The notes beneath the pieces were generated by a model. The model searched no databases. It was not told the origin of the DNA and saw only the letters and a list, made by a program, of their open reading frames with translations. A stretch of 64,000 bases of DNA from Sphingorhabdus sp. YGSMI21 (lineage in GTDB: Bacteria > Pseudomonadota > Alphaproteobacteria > Sphingomonadales > Sphingomonadaceae), in assembly GCF_002776575.1 (NCBI RefSeq), contig NZ_CP022548.1, positions 1,813,001 to 1,877,000 on the forward strand, written 5' to 3'. Made by a program: the position numbers and the translations under genes. Shown here in pieces: positions 43,639 through 52,449 of the stretch; position 1 is the first letter of the stretch; each line of letters starts with the position of its first letter.

Positions 43639-45094
43639 GCCAGCTCACTCCGTCGCGTTCGGTCAGCGCAATGGCTGCCGATGGTCCCCAGCTTCCTGCA
43701 CCATAGGATTTCGGTTTCATGTCATTCTTGTGCCATGTCTCGCGAATGGCATCGACCCAGCGCCACTGGGCCTCGACCTCGTCGCGGCGCACGAACAATG
43801 TGGGGTCGCCGTCGATCAGGTCGAGCAGCAGCCGTTCATAGGCGATCCGCTTGCGCGCTTTTGCAAAGGCCTGCGAGAGCGACAGGTCGAGCGGGACCTC
43901 GCGCAGCACCACGCCGTCGCGGTCAAGGCCCGGCTCCTTGGCCATCACCTGCAATCGCACATATTCCTCCGGCTGCAGGCGGATGACCAGGCGGTTGGCA
44001 TTGAGCCGACCACCGCGCTCGGCAAAGATATTATGCGGCACCGATTTGAACTGGATCACGATTTCGCTGCGGCGCTCGGACAGGCGTTTGCCGGTGCGCA
44101 GGTAGAAGGGCACGCCCTGCCAGCGCCAATTGTCGATATGCGCCTTGATCGCGACGAATGTCTCGGTGTCGGAACCCTCGCCCAGATCGTCGGCATAGCT
44201 TGTCACAGCGCCGCCCTTGACCGCTCCCTCGCCATATTGGCCGCGGACCATTTCCTCCGCCGTGACCGGGCGCAGGCTGCGCAGGACCTTCACCTTCTCG
44301 TCGCGGATGGACGTGGCATCAAGACTGGCCGGCGCCTCCATGGCGGTGAGCGCGAGCAGCTGGAGCATATGGTTCTGGACCATATCGCGCAAAGCGCCGG
44401 TATCGTCGTAAAAGCCGTGACGCCCCTCCAGACCGACGGTTTCCGACACGGTGATTTCCACATGGTCGATGCCATTGGCGTTCCACAGGGGCTCGAACAT
44501 CATATTGGCAAAGCGCAGCGCCATCAGGTTCTGGACCGTTTCCTTGCCGAGATAATGGTCTATCCGGAATGTCTGATCCTCGGTGAAGGCCGCAGCCACC
44601 GCGTCGTTGATCAGGCCAGATGTTTCCAGATCATGGCCGAGCGGCTTTTCCAGGCCAATCCGGACATTGTCTCCTGTCAGTCCGGCAGAATCGAGACCGG
44701 CGATGGTGGCCTCGAACAGCGATGGCGCGGTCGAAAGGAAAATTGCCAGTCCGCCGGATATGTCGCCGAGCTTGCCGGACAGCGCATCATATCCTTCGCT
44801 CTTCCGTGCATCCAGCGGCTGGTAGGACAGGCGCTCGAGAAAGGATTGCAACTGCCCGTTGCCCTTGCGATCCTCCGGCAGATATTCCGACAGGGCTTCT
44901 GCCGCCAGTGCGCGATAGTCCTCGTCCGACATCTCGCTGCGCGCGGTCCCGACGATCCGCAGGTCCGGCGCGATCAGGCCATCTTCGTGCAGCGCAAAGA
45001 GCGAAGGCAGAAGCATGCGTTTTGCCAGATCACCGGTCGCTCCGAAAAGCAGCAAGCGGGACGATATGCCGCTATTCTCTGTGGCTTTGGTCAC
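43631..45094 (-). CDS. zwf: Glucose-6-phosphate 1-dehydrogenase
   Basis: The 487-residue protein has the NAD(P) loop LLLFGATGDLAKRMLLPSLF and the substrate motif RIDHYLGKETVQN with the catalytic His and Lys. The block WNANGIDHVEITVSE follows and the C-terminus fits Zwf (about 490). It feeds 6-phosphogluconolactone to Pgl and supplies NADPH. I choose the GTG at 45094 with a GGGAAA site; an upstream GTG at 45121 would add nine residues. It follows the sugar transporter gene by 80 bases. Confidence 0.95.
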   Translation of the reverse strand: MTKATENSGISSRLLLFGATGDLAKRMLLPSLFALHEDGLIAPDLRIVGTARSEMSDEDYRALAAEALSEYLPEDRKGNGQLQSFLERLSYQPLDARKSEGYDALSGKLGDISGGLAIFLSTAPSLFEATIAGLDSAGLTGDNVRIGLEKPLGHDLETSGLINDAVAAAFTEDQTFRIDHYLGKETVQNLMALRFANMMFEPLWNANGIDHVEITVSETVGLEGRHGFYDDTGALRDMVQNHMLQLLALTAMEAPASLDATSIRDEKVKVLRSLRPVTAEEMVRGQYGEGAVKGGAVTSYADDLGEGSDTETFVAIKAHIDNWRWQGVPFYLRTGKRLSERRSEIVIQFKSVPHNIFAERGGRLNANRLVIRLQPEEYVRLQVMAKEPGLDRDGVVLREVPLDLSLSQAFAKARKRIAYERLLLDLIDGDPTLFVRRDEVEAQWRWVDAIRETWHKNDMKPKSYGAGSWGPSAAIALTERDGVSWHE

Positions 45095-45174
45095 AATATT
45101 TTCCCGTCTGTCAAATGGCACCTGTACCAGTCATGGTTGCAAGCGACAACGACCCACATCCGGCTGCCGGAAAT

Positions 45175-46452
45175 CTATTTCCGGGCCGCATAGAGGCCGT
45201 ACCAGGCGATGACGGCGTAGCAGCCCATCGGCACGACCAGCGCCACGGCGAGCCCTCCGGCATCTGCGACCACGCCGGTCAGCAGCGGAATGATCGCACC
45301 GCCGACGATGGCGGTGCAGAGCAGGCCGGAGGCTTGCGGTGCCTCTTCGTCCAGTCCTTCTGTCGCGAGACTGAAAATGGTCGGGAACATGATCGAGTTG
45401 GCGAGGCCGACTGCGACCAGCGAATAGGCGGACAGTTCGCCGGTCGAGACCGCCGAGACGATATTGAGCACTATCGCCGCTGCGGCAAAAAGCGCGAGCA
45501 GCAGGCCCGGCCTGGTCAGGCGCAGCAGGAAGCCGCCCATCAATCGTCCGATCAGCGCGCCCAGCCAGTAATAGGACAGCATGATGCCGGCAGAACGGGG
45601 ATCAAGCGCCAGCGTCCTGTCGTCTCCGAGATAGTTGACCATGATGCTGGCAATTGCGACTTCCGCGCCGACATAGAGGAAGATGCAGACCACGCCGAAG
45701 CGCAAGCGGGCATTGCTGCGCAGCAGGGCGAAGCTGCCCGTCATCTTCACTTCCTCGACCTTCTGGCGCTCGATGAAATTGCGCGCAAACCAGAACATCA
45801 CGGCGATCAGCGCAAGGACGATGGCAAGGCCGATATAGCTGTGGCCGATGACCGTCGTTTCCGCGACCCGATAGGCTTTCAGCGCCTCTCCGGTGAGCGT
45901 CGAGCCATCGGTTTCTGCGGTCTCGCCGAGGATGATTTCGGCCCCAAAGCGGACCATCAGGAAGACGCCGACCGAATTGAAAAATTGCGCGAAGGTCAGG
46001 CGGCTATGCGCGGTTTCCGGGCTGCCGAGCGACAGGATCAGCGGATTGACCGCGACCTGTAGCAGGGTGATGCCGCCGCCGAGCATGAACAAGGCCGCGA
46101 GAAAGGATCCAAACAGGCCCGAATAGGCGGCCGGGAGGAACAGCAGGCAGGAAACGGCCATGATCCCGAAGCCGAGGACAATGCCGCGAAAATAGCCGAG
46201 CTTTTTCATCACGATACCGGCAGGGATCGAGAAAATGGCATAGCTGGTGAAAAAGGCGAACTGCACCAGCATCGCCTGCGCATAGTTGAGCGAGAACAGG
46301 CCCTTGAGTTTCGGGATCAGCACATCGTTCAGATTGGTTATCCCGCCGAACAGGAAAAATATCGCCACCACCAATATCAGGACGCCGCGCGTCTCGAGCT
46401 TCGAACCCTCTGCCGGCGCAGCGGCTGGCGCGCCTGTTGCCTCAATTGTCAT
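45175..46452 (-). CDS. FucP-type sugar:proton symporter (MFS)
   Basis: The 425-residue protein has twelve hydrophobic segments and the FucP/GluP pattern: VAIFFLFGGITNLNDVLIPKLKGLF at helix 1, FFTSYAIFSIPAGIVMKKLGYFRGIVLG, and NPLILSLGSPETAHSRLTFAQFFNSVG. Such transporters carry glucose, galactose or fucose with protons. Its place between the secreted glucosidase and zwf makes glucose, released outside, the best guess. GH3 ends 40 bases upstream, so they share a transcript. Substrate is inferred from context. Confidence 0.92.
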   Translation of the reverse strand: MTIEATGAPAAAPAEGSKLETRGVLILVVAIFFLFGGITNLNDVLIPKLKGLFSLNYAQAMLVQFAFFTSYAIFSIPAGIVMKKLGYFRGIVLGFGIMAVSCLLFLPAAYSGLFGSFLAALFMLGGGITLLQVAVNPLILSLGSPETAHSRLTFAQFFNSVGVFLMVRFGAEIILGETAETDGSTLTGEALKAYRVAETTVIGHSYIGLAIVLALIAVMFWFARNFIERQKVEEVKMTGSFALLRSNARLRFGVVCIFLYVGAEVAIASIMVNYLGDDRTLALDPRSAGIMLSYYWLGALIGRLMGGFLLRLTRPGLLLALFAAAAIVLNIVSAVSTGELSAYSLVAVGLANSIMFPTIFSLATEGLDEEAPQASGLLCTAIVGGAIIPLLTGVVADAGGLAVALVVPMGCYAVIAWYGLYAARK

Positions 46453-46492
46453 TATCTCTCTCCTGCCTGTCTCTTGTTCTTATCGTTCATAT

Positions 46493-49027
46493 TCATTCGC
46501 AGTCCAATATCCTGTCGGCCACCGTCCCCACCGCGACCCGCGACAGGCTGAATTTGACGGCACCGCTGGTGGATATCTGGAAGGGCGCGTCCAGCTTGCT
46601 GACGTCGGCGCCCGCATTGGCGAAACATTTCAGCGACAGGCCCACGGTCTGCCATTCGCCGGCCTGCAGCGCGTCAAGCCCGCCCGGTGCGACGGCTCCG
46701 CCGCAGCCCGGACCGCATTGCATCGAGAATATGAGCGGGGCGCTGCCCTTTTCGTCATAGCGCATCGTCACCAGCAACAGCACATCACCATTGGTTTCGC
46801 GGCTGATGTCGATCGGCGCATGGGTCACCAGCTCGATCAGGGCAGGGCCGCTGCCATCGGTGGTAAATTGGCGCGCGCCTTCCTGCGTCAGATGGTCGAC
46901 CGCCCGGACCTCTACCCGGCCATCGACGGCTTCCACCGGCGTGGTGGTGATGCGCGTCCGGTCCGACTCGCCATCCGAGACCATCAGCGACCAGGAAGCG
47001 GTGGGCAGACCCTTGTCGAAAAACAGTCCGGCGCTGGTCTCCTCTTCGGCGACGCCGGAAATTTCCGGCAACACAGGCACGTCGGAAACAGCGTCCGTGG
47101 TCAAACCATAGTCCAGATCGAACAGGCGGGGACCCAATGCGTCGGCCGTCATCGGCCAGCTGAAGCTTAGTCTCCCCTCGAATTCATGGGCCAGATTGCC
47201 GTCTTCGTCGCGGAACAGCATGTCTGCCACGCCGCCGCCCTCGGAGCCGGGCAGCCAGGCCGCGACAAAGGCGTCGGACGCATTGATTTCCGGATTGGTC
47301 CACAGGGGACGCCCCGTGAGAAAGACGGATACGACCGGAATGCCCTGCGCTTTCAACTTGCGCATCGTCGCCACGGGACCTTTGAGTTCGGGCTTGAGTT
47401 GCAGCGTTTTCAGGTCGCCCTGGAATTCGGCATAGGGCGTTTCGCCAAAGACGACGATCGCTGCGTCCGGCTTTTGCTCGTAGCTGCCGTCGGGTGCATG
47501 ACGGGCGGTGCCGCCGGCAGCGGTGACGGCATCGCTGATGCCCTGCCAGATCGAGGTCGCCCCCGGAAATTTGTCGTTCGAAATGCCGGTGCCCTGCCAG
47601 GTCAGCGTCCAGCCACCCGAAGCGCGGCCGATATCATCGGCGCCATCGCCGGCGACAAGAATATGGCTCTTCGGGCTGAGCGGCAATATCTGCCCATTGT
47701 TCTTGATAAGAACCAGCGACTTGCGCACCGCTTCCCGGGCCAGCGCGCGGTGATCCGCGCTGCCGAGAAGATCATAGCGGCCGGAATAGGGGCGACTCGA
47801 AGGGCGTCCGGCTTCAAACAGTCCGGCCCGGATTTTGACCCGCAATATATTGGCGACCGCGTCGTCCAGCCGGGCCATTGGCACGGTGCCGTCCTTCGCC
47901 TGTTTCACCAGGCTGTGATAGAGCGGCTTCCAGGTATCCGGAGCCATATACATGTCGAGCCCGGCGTTGATCGCCTGCGGGCAGCTCGCGTTGGTGCATC
48001 CCTGTATCTGGCCGTGGGCGTTCCAGTCGCTGACCACGAAACCGCCAAAGCGCATGCGCTCCTTCAATACGTCGGTCAGCAGGCCCTTGTGGCCGGTGAT
48101 CTTCTTGCCGTTCCAGCTGGAAAAGCTTGCCATGATTGTCTGTACGCCGGCGTTGATGGCCGGAACATAGGGTGTGCCGTGGACATCGCGCAATTCGGTC
48201 TCGCTGATCCGGGCATCGCCCTGATCGCGGCCTTCAAATGTACCGCCATCGGCCAGAAAATGCTTGGTGCTGGCGAGTACATGGGGCCCGTTCAAGATCG
48301 GCTCGTCGCTGGGGACTCCCTGCAGCCCTCGGATGAACCGGCCGACATAGCTGGCGACCAGAGCGGGATCCTGCGAATAGCCTTCATAGGCGCGGCCCCA
48401 GCGGCCGTCCTGCGGTACCGTTATGGTTGGAGCGAAGGTCCACTCCATTCCGGTCGAGCGCAATTCGAGAGCGGTCGCCTGGGCGATTCGCTCCAGCAAT
48501 TCCGGATCGCGCATCGCGCCGAGTCCGACATTATGGGGAAAGAGAGTCGCGCCGACGATATTGCTGTGGCCGTGCACCGCGTCGGTGCCCCAGATGATCG
48601 GTATGGCGGTGCGTCCGCCGCTGGTGTCGACCGACGCATCATAAAAGGCGTCGGCCAGTGCCAGCCATTTCTCCGGCGGCGCGAATTCGTCTCCGCCCGG
48701 CGCCGAATTGCCGCCATTGAGAATCGACCCGAGATGATAGCGTTTCGCTTCCTCCGGCGTGACGCTGGCGATATCCGCCTGGATGACCTGGCCGACTTTC
48801 TCCTCGACCGTCATACGGGCTAGCAGCGATTCGATGCGCGATTCGACGGCGGCATCTTTGGCATAGGGCCAATCGGCCTGTGGCCAGATGTCAGGATGGA
48901 CGGTCGCGGCCGTATCATCGGGCGTGGCGGCGATTTTTTCCGCCGGCAGCGGAGTGCTCACGCATGCCGGGATCATGGTCAGGGCCAGCAGCGGGCCGGC
49001 GATTCTGTGGTACGCATTACAGGTCAA
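46493..49027 (-). CDS. GH3 beta-glucosidase lipoprotein
   Basis: The 844-residue protein starts with a signal ending IPAC (Cys22), a plausible though imperfect lipobox. The GH3 N-terminal domain includes PIIWGTDAVHGHSNIVGATLFPHNVGLGA, the STKHFLADGGT block and GFVVSDWNAHGQI with nucleophile Asp334. The GH3_C domain has RSLVLIKNNGQILPL-like VRKSLVLIKNNG and PEINASDAFVAAWLPGSEGGG. A C-terminal carbohydrate-binding-like domain (ExoP type, about 690-844) completes it. It cleaves terminal beta-glucose from glucans. A TTG at 49027 with GGGAGG eight bases ahead is the start. Confidence 0.93.
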   Translation of the reverse strand: MTCNAYHRIAGPLLALTMIPACVSTPLPAEKIAATPDDTAATVHPDIWPQADWPYAKDAAVESRIESLLARMTVEEKVGQVIQADIASVTPEEAKRYHLGSILNGGNSAPGGDEFAPPEKWLALADAFYDASVDTSGGRTAIPIIWGTDAVHGHSNIVGATLFPHNVGLGAMRDPELLERIAQATALELRSTGMEWTFAPTITVPQDGRWGRAYEGYSQDPALVASYVGRFIRGLQGVPSDEPILNGPHVLASTKHFLADGGTFEGRDQGDARISETELRDVHGTPYVPAINAGVQTIMASFSSWNGKKITGHKGLLTDVLKERMRFGGFVVSDWNAHGQIQGCTNASCPQAINAGLDMYMAPDTWKPLYHSLVKQAKDGTVPMARLDDAVANILRVKIRAGLFEAGRPSSRPYSGRYDLLGSADHRALAREAVRKSLVLIKNNGQILPLSPKSHILVAGDGADDIGRASGGWTLTWQGTGISNDKFPGATSIWQGISDAVTAAGGTARHAPDGSYEQKPDAAIVVFGETPYAEFQGDLKTLQLKPELKGPVATMRKLKAQGIPVVSVFLTGRPLWTNPEINASDAFVAAWLPGSEGGGVADMLFRDEDGNLAHEFEGRLSFSWPMTADALGPRLFDLDYGLTTDAVSDVPVLPEISGVAEEETSAGLFFDKGLPTASWSLMVSDGESDRTRITTTPVEAVDGRVEVRAVDHLTQEGARQFTTDGSGPALIELVTHAPIDISRETNGDVLLLVTMRYDEKGSAPLIFSMQCGPGCGGAVAPGGLDALQAGEWQTVGLSLKCFANAGADVSKLDAPFQISTSGAVKFSLSRVAVGTVADRILDCE

Positions 49028-49093
49028 TTACATATCCTCCCACAAGGTCTTTGCTACTTTCGAGTAGTCTTCCAACCGGCCAATACATATTTT

Positions 49094-49152
49094 TGACAAC
49101 GTTATCAATCAAATTTGACAACCTTGTCATTTTTGCGTTGACAGCGTTATCA
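49094..49152. promoter_or_regulatory. Three LacI-type operators between GH3 and TonB receptor
   Basis: Three 14-base pseudo-palindromes follow TGACA-N4-T(A/G)TCA: TGACAACGTTATCA at 49094-49107, TGACAACCTTGTCA at 49116-49129 (perfect hexamer arms) and TGACAGCGTTATCA at 49139-49152. They are 22 and 23 bases apart, so they lie on the same helix face. Each holds a TTGACA that could be a -35 box. The LacI gene in the same locus is the obvious candidate regulator, by inference. Confidence 0.75.
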
Positions 49153-49311
49153 ATTTCTTGCAGATCAATATGCGAGATGGACTTGTCTGAGTCCATTGGC
49201 GCAACTGGGGCGTGCACTTTGCCCTTTTACGTATCTGCAAGTCGCAACGGCTGCAGATGATTTAAAATGGATGATTTCGCGGAAAAGCGTTACATTCGGG
49301 AGGATGATAGA

Positions 49312-52300
49312 ATGATCGGTACCAGAAATATATCTCGTCGTGCTTTGATGGCTGCTGCTTCCCTATATGCATTGGGAAGCGCCGGCACTGCCATGGCCCA
49401 GGATGCTCCCGCTCCGGCTCCGGAAGCGGAAGCCGCCGAGACGGATGAGAATATCATCATCGTCAGCGGTTTCCGGGCTTCGCTGGAAAACGCGCTGGTC
49501 GCCAAACGCGACTCAAACCTGATCATTGAATCGGTGACGGCGGAAGATATCGGCAAATTCCCGGACCAGAATATCGCCGAGTCGCTGCAACGCCTTCCCG
49601 GTGTCCAGATCGACCGCGAAAATGGCCAGGGCACGAAGGTCCGTATCCGCGGCCTCGATCAGAACCTGACGCTCCTTAATGGCGACCTGTTTGTCAGTGG
49701 CCAGGAAACCTTCAAGGTCGGCGAGGGCAATTTCGTCCGCAATGACTCGCTGGAAGGCGTGCCATCGGAACTGATCGGTGGCGTTGAAGTGTTCAAGTCA
49801 CCCAACGCCTCCCTTATCGAAGGCGGTCTTGGCGGTATCGTCAATCTGAAGACACGCAGCGCGCTGGACATGAAAGACGGGTTCACCATCGCCGGCAACG
49901 CCCGTTTGAACAAGGGCACGGAAATCAGCGGATGGGAACCGACCGGAGCGCTGATCGCGGGTTATAATTTCAATGACCAGCTGGGTATCATCGCCTCGTT
50001 CAGCTATGACAAGACCAACGACCATCACAATGTGCTCGGCGGGGAAAATCGCGGCAACTGGGCCTTTGCTGCCGGTCGCCGGGACACGGCAACCACGCCG
50101 ACCAACTATTATGCTCCGGAATATCGCTATATAACCGATCGCGATCAATATCGCCGGCGCTGGGGTGCTTCGCTTGGCCTCAACTATCGCCCGACCGACG
50201 AGTTGGAGCTTAGCGCAACCTATATCCACTCCGATCTGAAAGTGGACACCCGCGAGGCCTCGGCCAAATTCCCGTTCGGTCAGGGGGAATTGCTGCAACT
50301 CAGCTCTGACGCCGTAATCGACTCCGACGGCGTCTTGCAGAGCGGCACCGTGCAGGCGAATTCGGCCGAGGTTATCTCGCTGGTTGATGTTACGAATATC
50401 AAGTCGGACAATCTGCAGTTCGGCATCGACTGGGACAATGGCAGCAATTTCCGCGCCAGTATCGCAGCCAATTATTCCACCGCAGACCTCAATCGCGAAG
50501 TGGCCAATGCCGATGTGCGCTACACCCAATATGGCATTCGCCAGACTGATCCGGGCGGCGCCCTGATCGACGGGGTGCCCGGCAATCCGGCTGCCCCGGC
50601 GACCTGGGATTTCACCTATGACAATGGCAAGTTCCCGGTCTTCGGCTTCGGCGCCGGAACCGCCGACGATCTGTTCACCAATCCGGCCAACGGCTATTTC
50701 AAGTCGCACTGGGCCTTTGGCGACCGGTCCAAGGTGGACGGCCATTCGATCAAGGCTGATTTCGCCTATGATGTGGACAATAGCGATGACAACACGATCA
50801 CGCTGAGCGCAGGCTTCCGTTATGGCCAGCGCACCGTCGAGTTCGGTTCAGGACGCTATCTGGCGGACTTGTCCGGCAAAGGTGAACTGGATGCGACGGC
50901 GATTCCGGAATCCGAGCGTGAAGACAATTTCCAGTATAACTGGACGCCTTATGGTTATTTCCAGGACGGTGCGATCGGTTTCAAAATCTGTGATTTGCCA
51001 GAGGCCAACAAGCCTGCAGCCTTCGCCGGTTGCTCCCGCTTTGGTAACTCGCCTGCTGTCAACACGCCGTTCCAGTCCTTTTTGTCCAATCCGGAACGGG
51101 TTGAGACGATCAAGAATTTTGCTGGTGGCGGCAATATTCCGGGCGACAGTATCTCGGTTCAGGACCGGTCGCAGATGACCGATGCTCTCGGCTGGCTGCA
51201 AGCGCTATATCCGGATACGCCGATCAGCTATTTCGAGGATCCGCTGCAGGCCTATCTGGTCAAGGAAGAAACGAAGTCCGGCTATATCATGGCGGATATG
51301 GGCGGAGCGGACGATCCCTATCATATCAATGTCGGTCTGCGGGTCGTGAACACCAGATTGCGGGTCGACCAGAACCAGCCATCCAATGCCGATCCCAGCT
51401 ATTGGGGTACCGACAGCTGGAACGGCGTTTTGCGCGACTTCCAGACCGATACGATTGTCCGCAGCACGACCGATTTCCTGCCGAGCATCAACGCGGTGGT
51501 CGACATTGCCGATGACAAGAAGCTCCGTTTCTCCGCCGCGCGCGTGGTTGCACGTCAAGCGCTCGATGACCTGGGTCGCGGATTCTCTACGCAGTTTACC
51601 AGAGATTCCACTGTTGGATCGCCGACCGAGAACTTGTTTCTGTTTACCAACGGGTCACGGGGCAATGCCGAGCTGGAGCCGTTCCGCGCCTATCAGTTCG
51701 ATCTGGCCTATGAAATGTACTTTGGTCGGCAAGGCCTGCTTTCGGTTGGTGCCTTCTGGAAAGAAGTCGACTCCTTCATCGTCACGGAGACCGTTCCGAT
51801 TTTCGTGAACGATCAGTCGGGCGGTCGATTGGGGCCGGTTAGCCAGCCAGCCAACGGCACCGGCGGCCGGGTCCGGGGTTTCGAGGTTGCCGGTCAATAT
51901 GCCTTTGACTTCGGTCTGGGCTTCACCGCCAACTATACATTCTCGGATACAAAAACCGATGGCTTCAACGATTTTGACAGCAATCTGGCCTTGCCGGGTG
52001 TGTCGAAACATTCGTTCAACAGTCAGATCTATTTCGAAAGAGATGGTTTTGCTGCGCGGGCTTCCTACACGTGGCGGTCGAAGCAATATGTCGGAAACTT
52101 CGGCTTTGGCGATGGTGGGGTGACGCGCACATTGGGTATCTACCAGCGGTCCTATGGCCAGCTGGATGGACAGATTTCCTATGACTTCAACGAGAATTTC
52201 GGCGTGCTTGTCGAAGGTATCAACCTGACGAAGGCAGACCAGTCCGCCTATCTGCAGTTCCCGGAATTGCCATTCCGCTATGAATCGGGATCGCGCAGAA

Positions 52301-52329
52301 TTTACGTCGGCGGCAAATTCAAGTTCTAG
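49312..52329 (+). CDS. TonB-dependent receptor
   Basis: The 1005-residue outer-membrane protein has a signal peptide (ending AMAQ) and a short linker. The plug domain has ENIIIVSGFRASLENALVAKRDSN as an unusual TonB-box-like region, with LQRLPGVQIDRENGQGTKVRIRGLD as plug motif. A 22-stranded barrel of about 800 residues ends in the aromatic-terminal YVGGKFKF. The length and the RASLE start are those of the large sphingomonad/Caulobacter carbohydrate receptors. GGAGG precedes the ATG at 49312. Next to GH3 and LacI it is probably an oligosaccharide importer; the ligand is not readable. A strong terminator follows. Confidence 0.94.
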   Translation: MIGTRNISRRALMAAASLYALGSAGTAMAQDAPAPAPEAEAAETDENIIIVSGFRASLENALVAKRDSNLIIESVTAEDIGKFPDQNIAESLQRLPGVQIDRENGQGTKVRIRGLDQNLTLLNGDLFVSGQETFKVGEGNFVRNDSLEGVPSELIGGVEVFKSPNASLIEGGLGGIVNLKTRSALDMKDGFTIAGNARLNKGTEISGWEPTGALIAGYNFNDQLGIIASFSYDKTNDHHNVLGGENRGNWAFAAGRRDTATTPTNYYAPEYRYITDRDQYRRRWGASLGLNYRPTDELELSATYIHSDLKVDTREASAKFPFGQGELLQLSSDAVIDSDGVLQSGTVQANSAEVISLVDVTNIKSDNLQFGIDWDNGSNFRASIAANYSTADLNREVANADVRYTQYGIRQTDPGGALIDGVPGNPAAPATWDFTYDNGKFPVFGFGAGTADDLFTNPANGYFKSHWAFGDRSKVDGHSIKADFAYDVDNSDDNTITLSAGFRYGQRTVEFGSGRYLADLSGKGELDATAIPESEREDNFQYNWTPYGYFQDGAIGFKICDLPEANKPAAFAGCSRFGNSPAVNTPFQSFLSNPERVETIKNFAGGGNIPGDSISVQDRSQMTDALGWLQALYPDTPISYFEDPLQAYLVKEETKSGYIMADMGGADDPYHINVGLRVVNTRLRVDQNQPSNADPSYWGTDSWNGVLRDFQTDTIVRSTTDFLPSINAVVDIADDKKLRFSAARVVARQALDDLGRGFSTQFTRDSTVGSPTENLFLFTNGSRGNAELEPFRAYQFDLAYEMYFGRQGLLSVGAFWKEVDSFIVTETVPIFVNDQSGGRLGPVSQPANGTGGRVRGFEVAGQYAFDFGLGFTANYTFSDTKTDGFNDFDSNLALPGVSKHSFNSQIYFERDGFAARASYTWRSKQYVGNFGFGDGGVTRTLGIYQRSYGQLDGQISYDFNENFGVLVEGINLTKADQSAYLQFPELPFRYESGSRRIYVGGKFKF

Positions 52330-52340
52330 TCTCCCTTAGT

Positions 52341-52379
52341 GCGGGCCGGCATCCCCAATGTTGCCGGCCCGCCTTTTTT
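52341..52379 (+). terminator. Rho-independent terminator after receptor gene
   Basis: GCGGGCCGGCA (52341-52351) pairs with TGCCGGCCCGC, followed by CTTTTTT. It separates the receptor from the halogenase-like gene, so the latter may have its own promoter or depend on read-through. Confidence 0.9.
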
Positions 52380-52449
52380 ATGCCCGTTTGTATATCGGCC
52401 TGACTGTTGCTAAATGACGGTCCGGCCGTTGGGAGTGCGGAAACCTGTC

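Noticed and set aside
43535..45193. 552-codon forward frame over pgl/zwf
   Set aside because: Antisense shadow of two well-supported enzymes.
47186..48823. 545-codon forward frame over GH3
   Set aside because: Antisense shadow; GH3 motifs on the other strand are intact.
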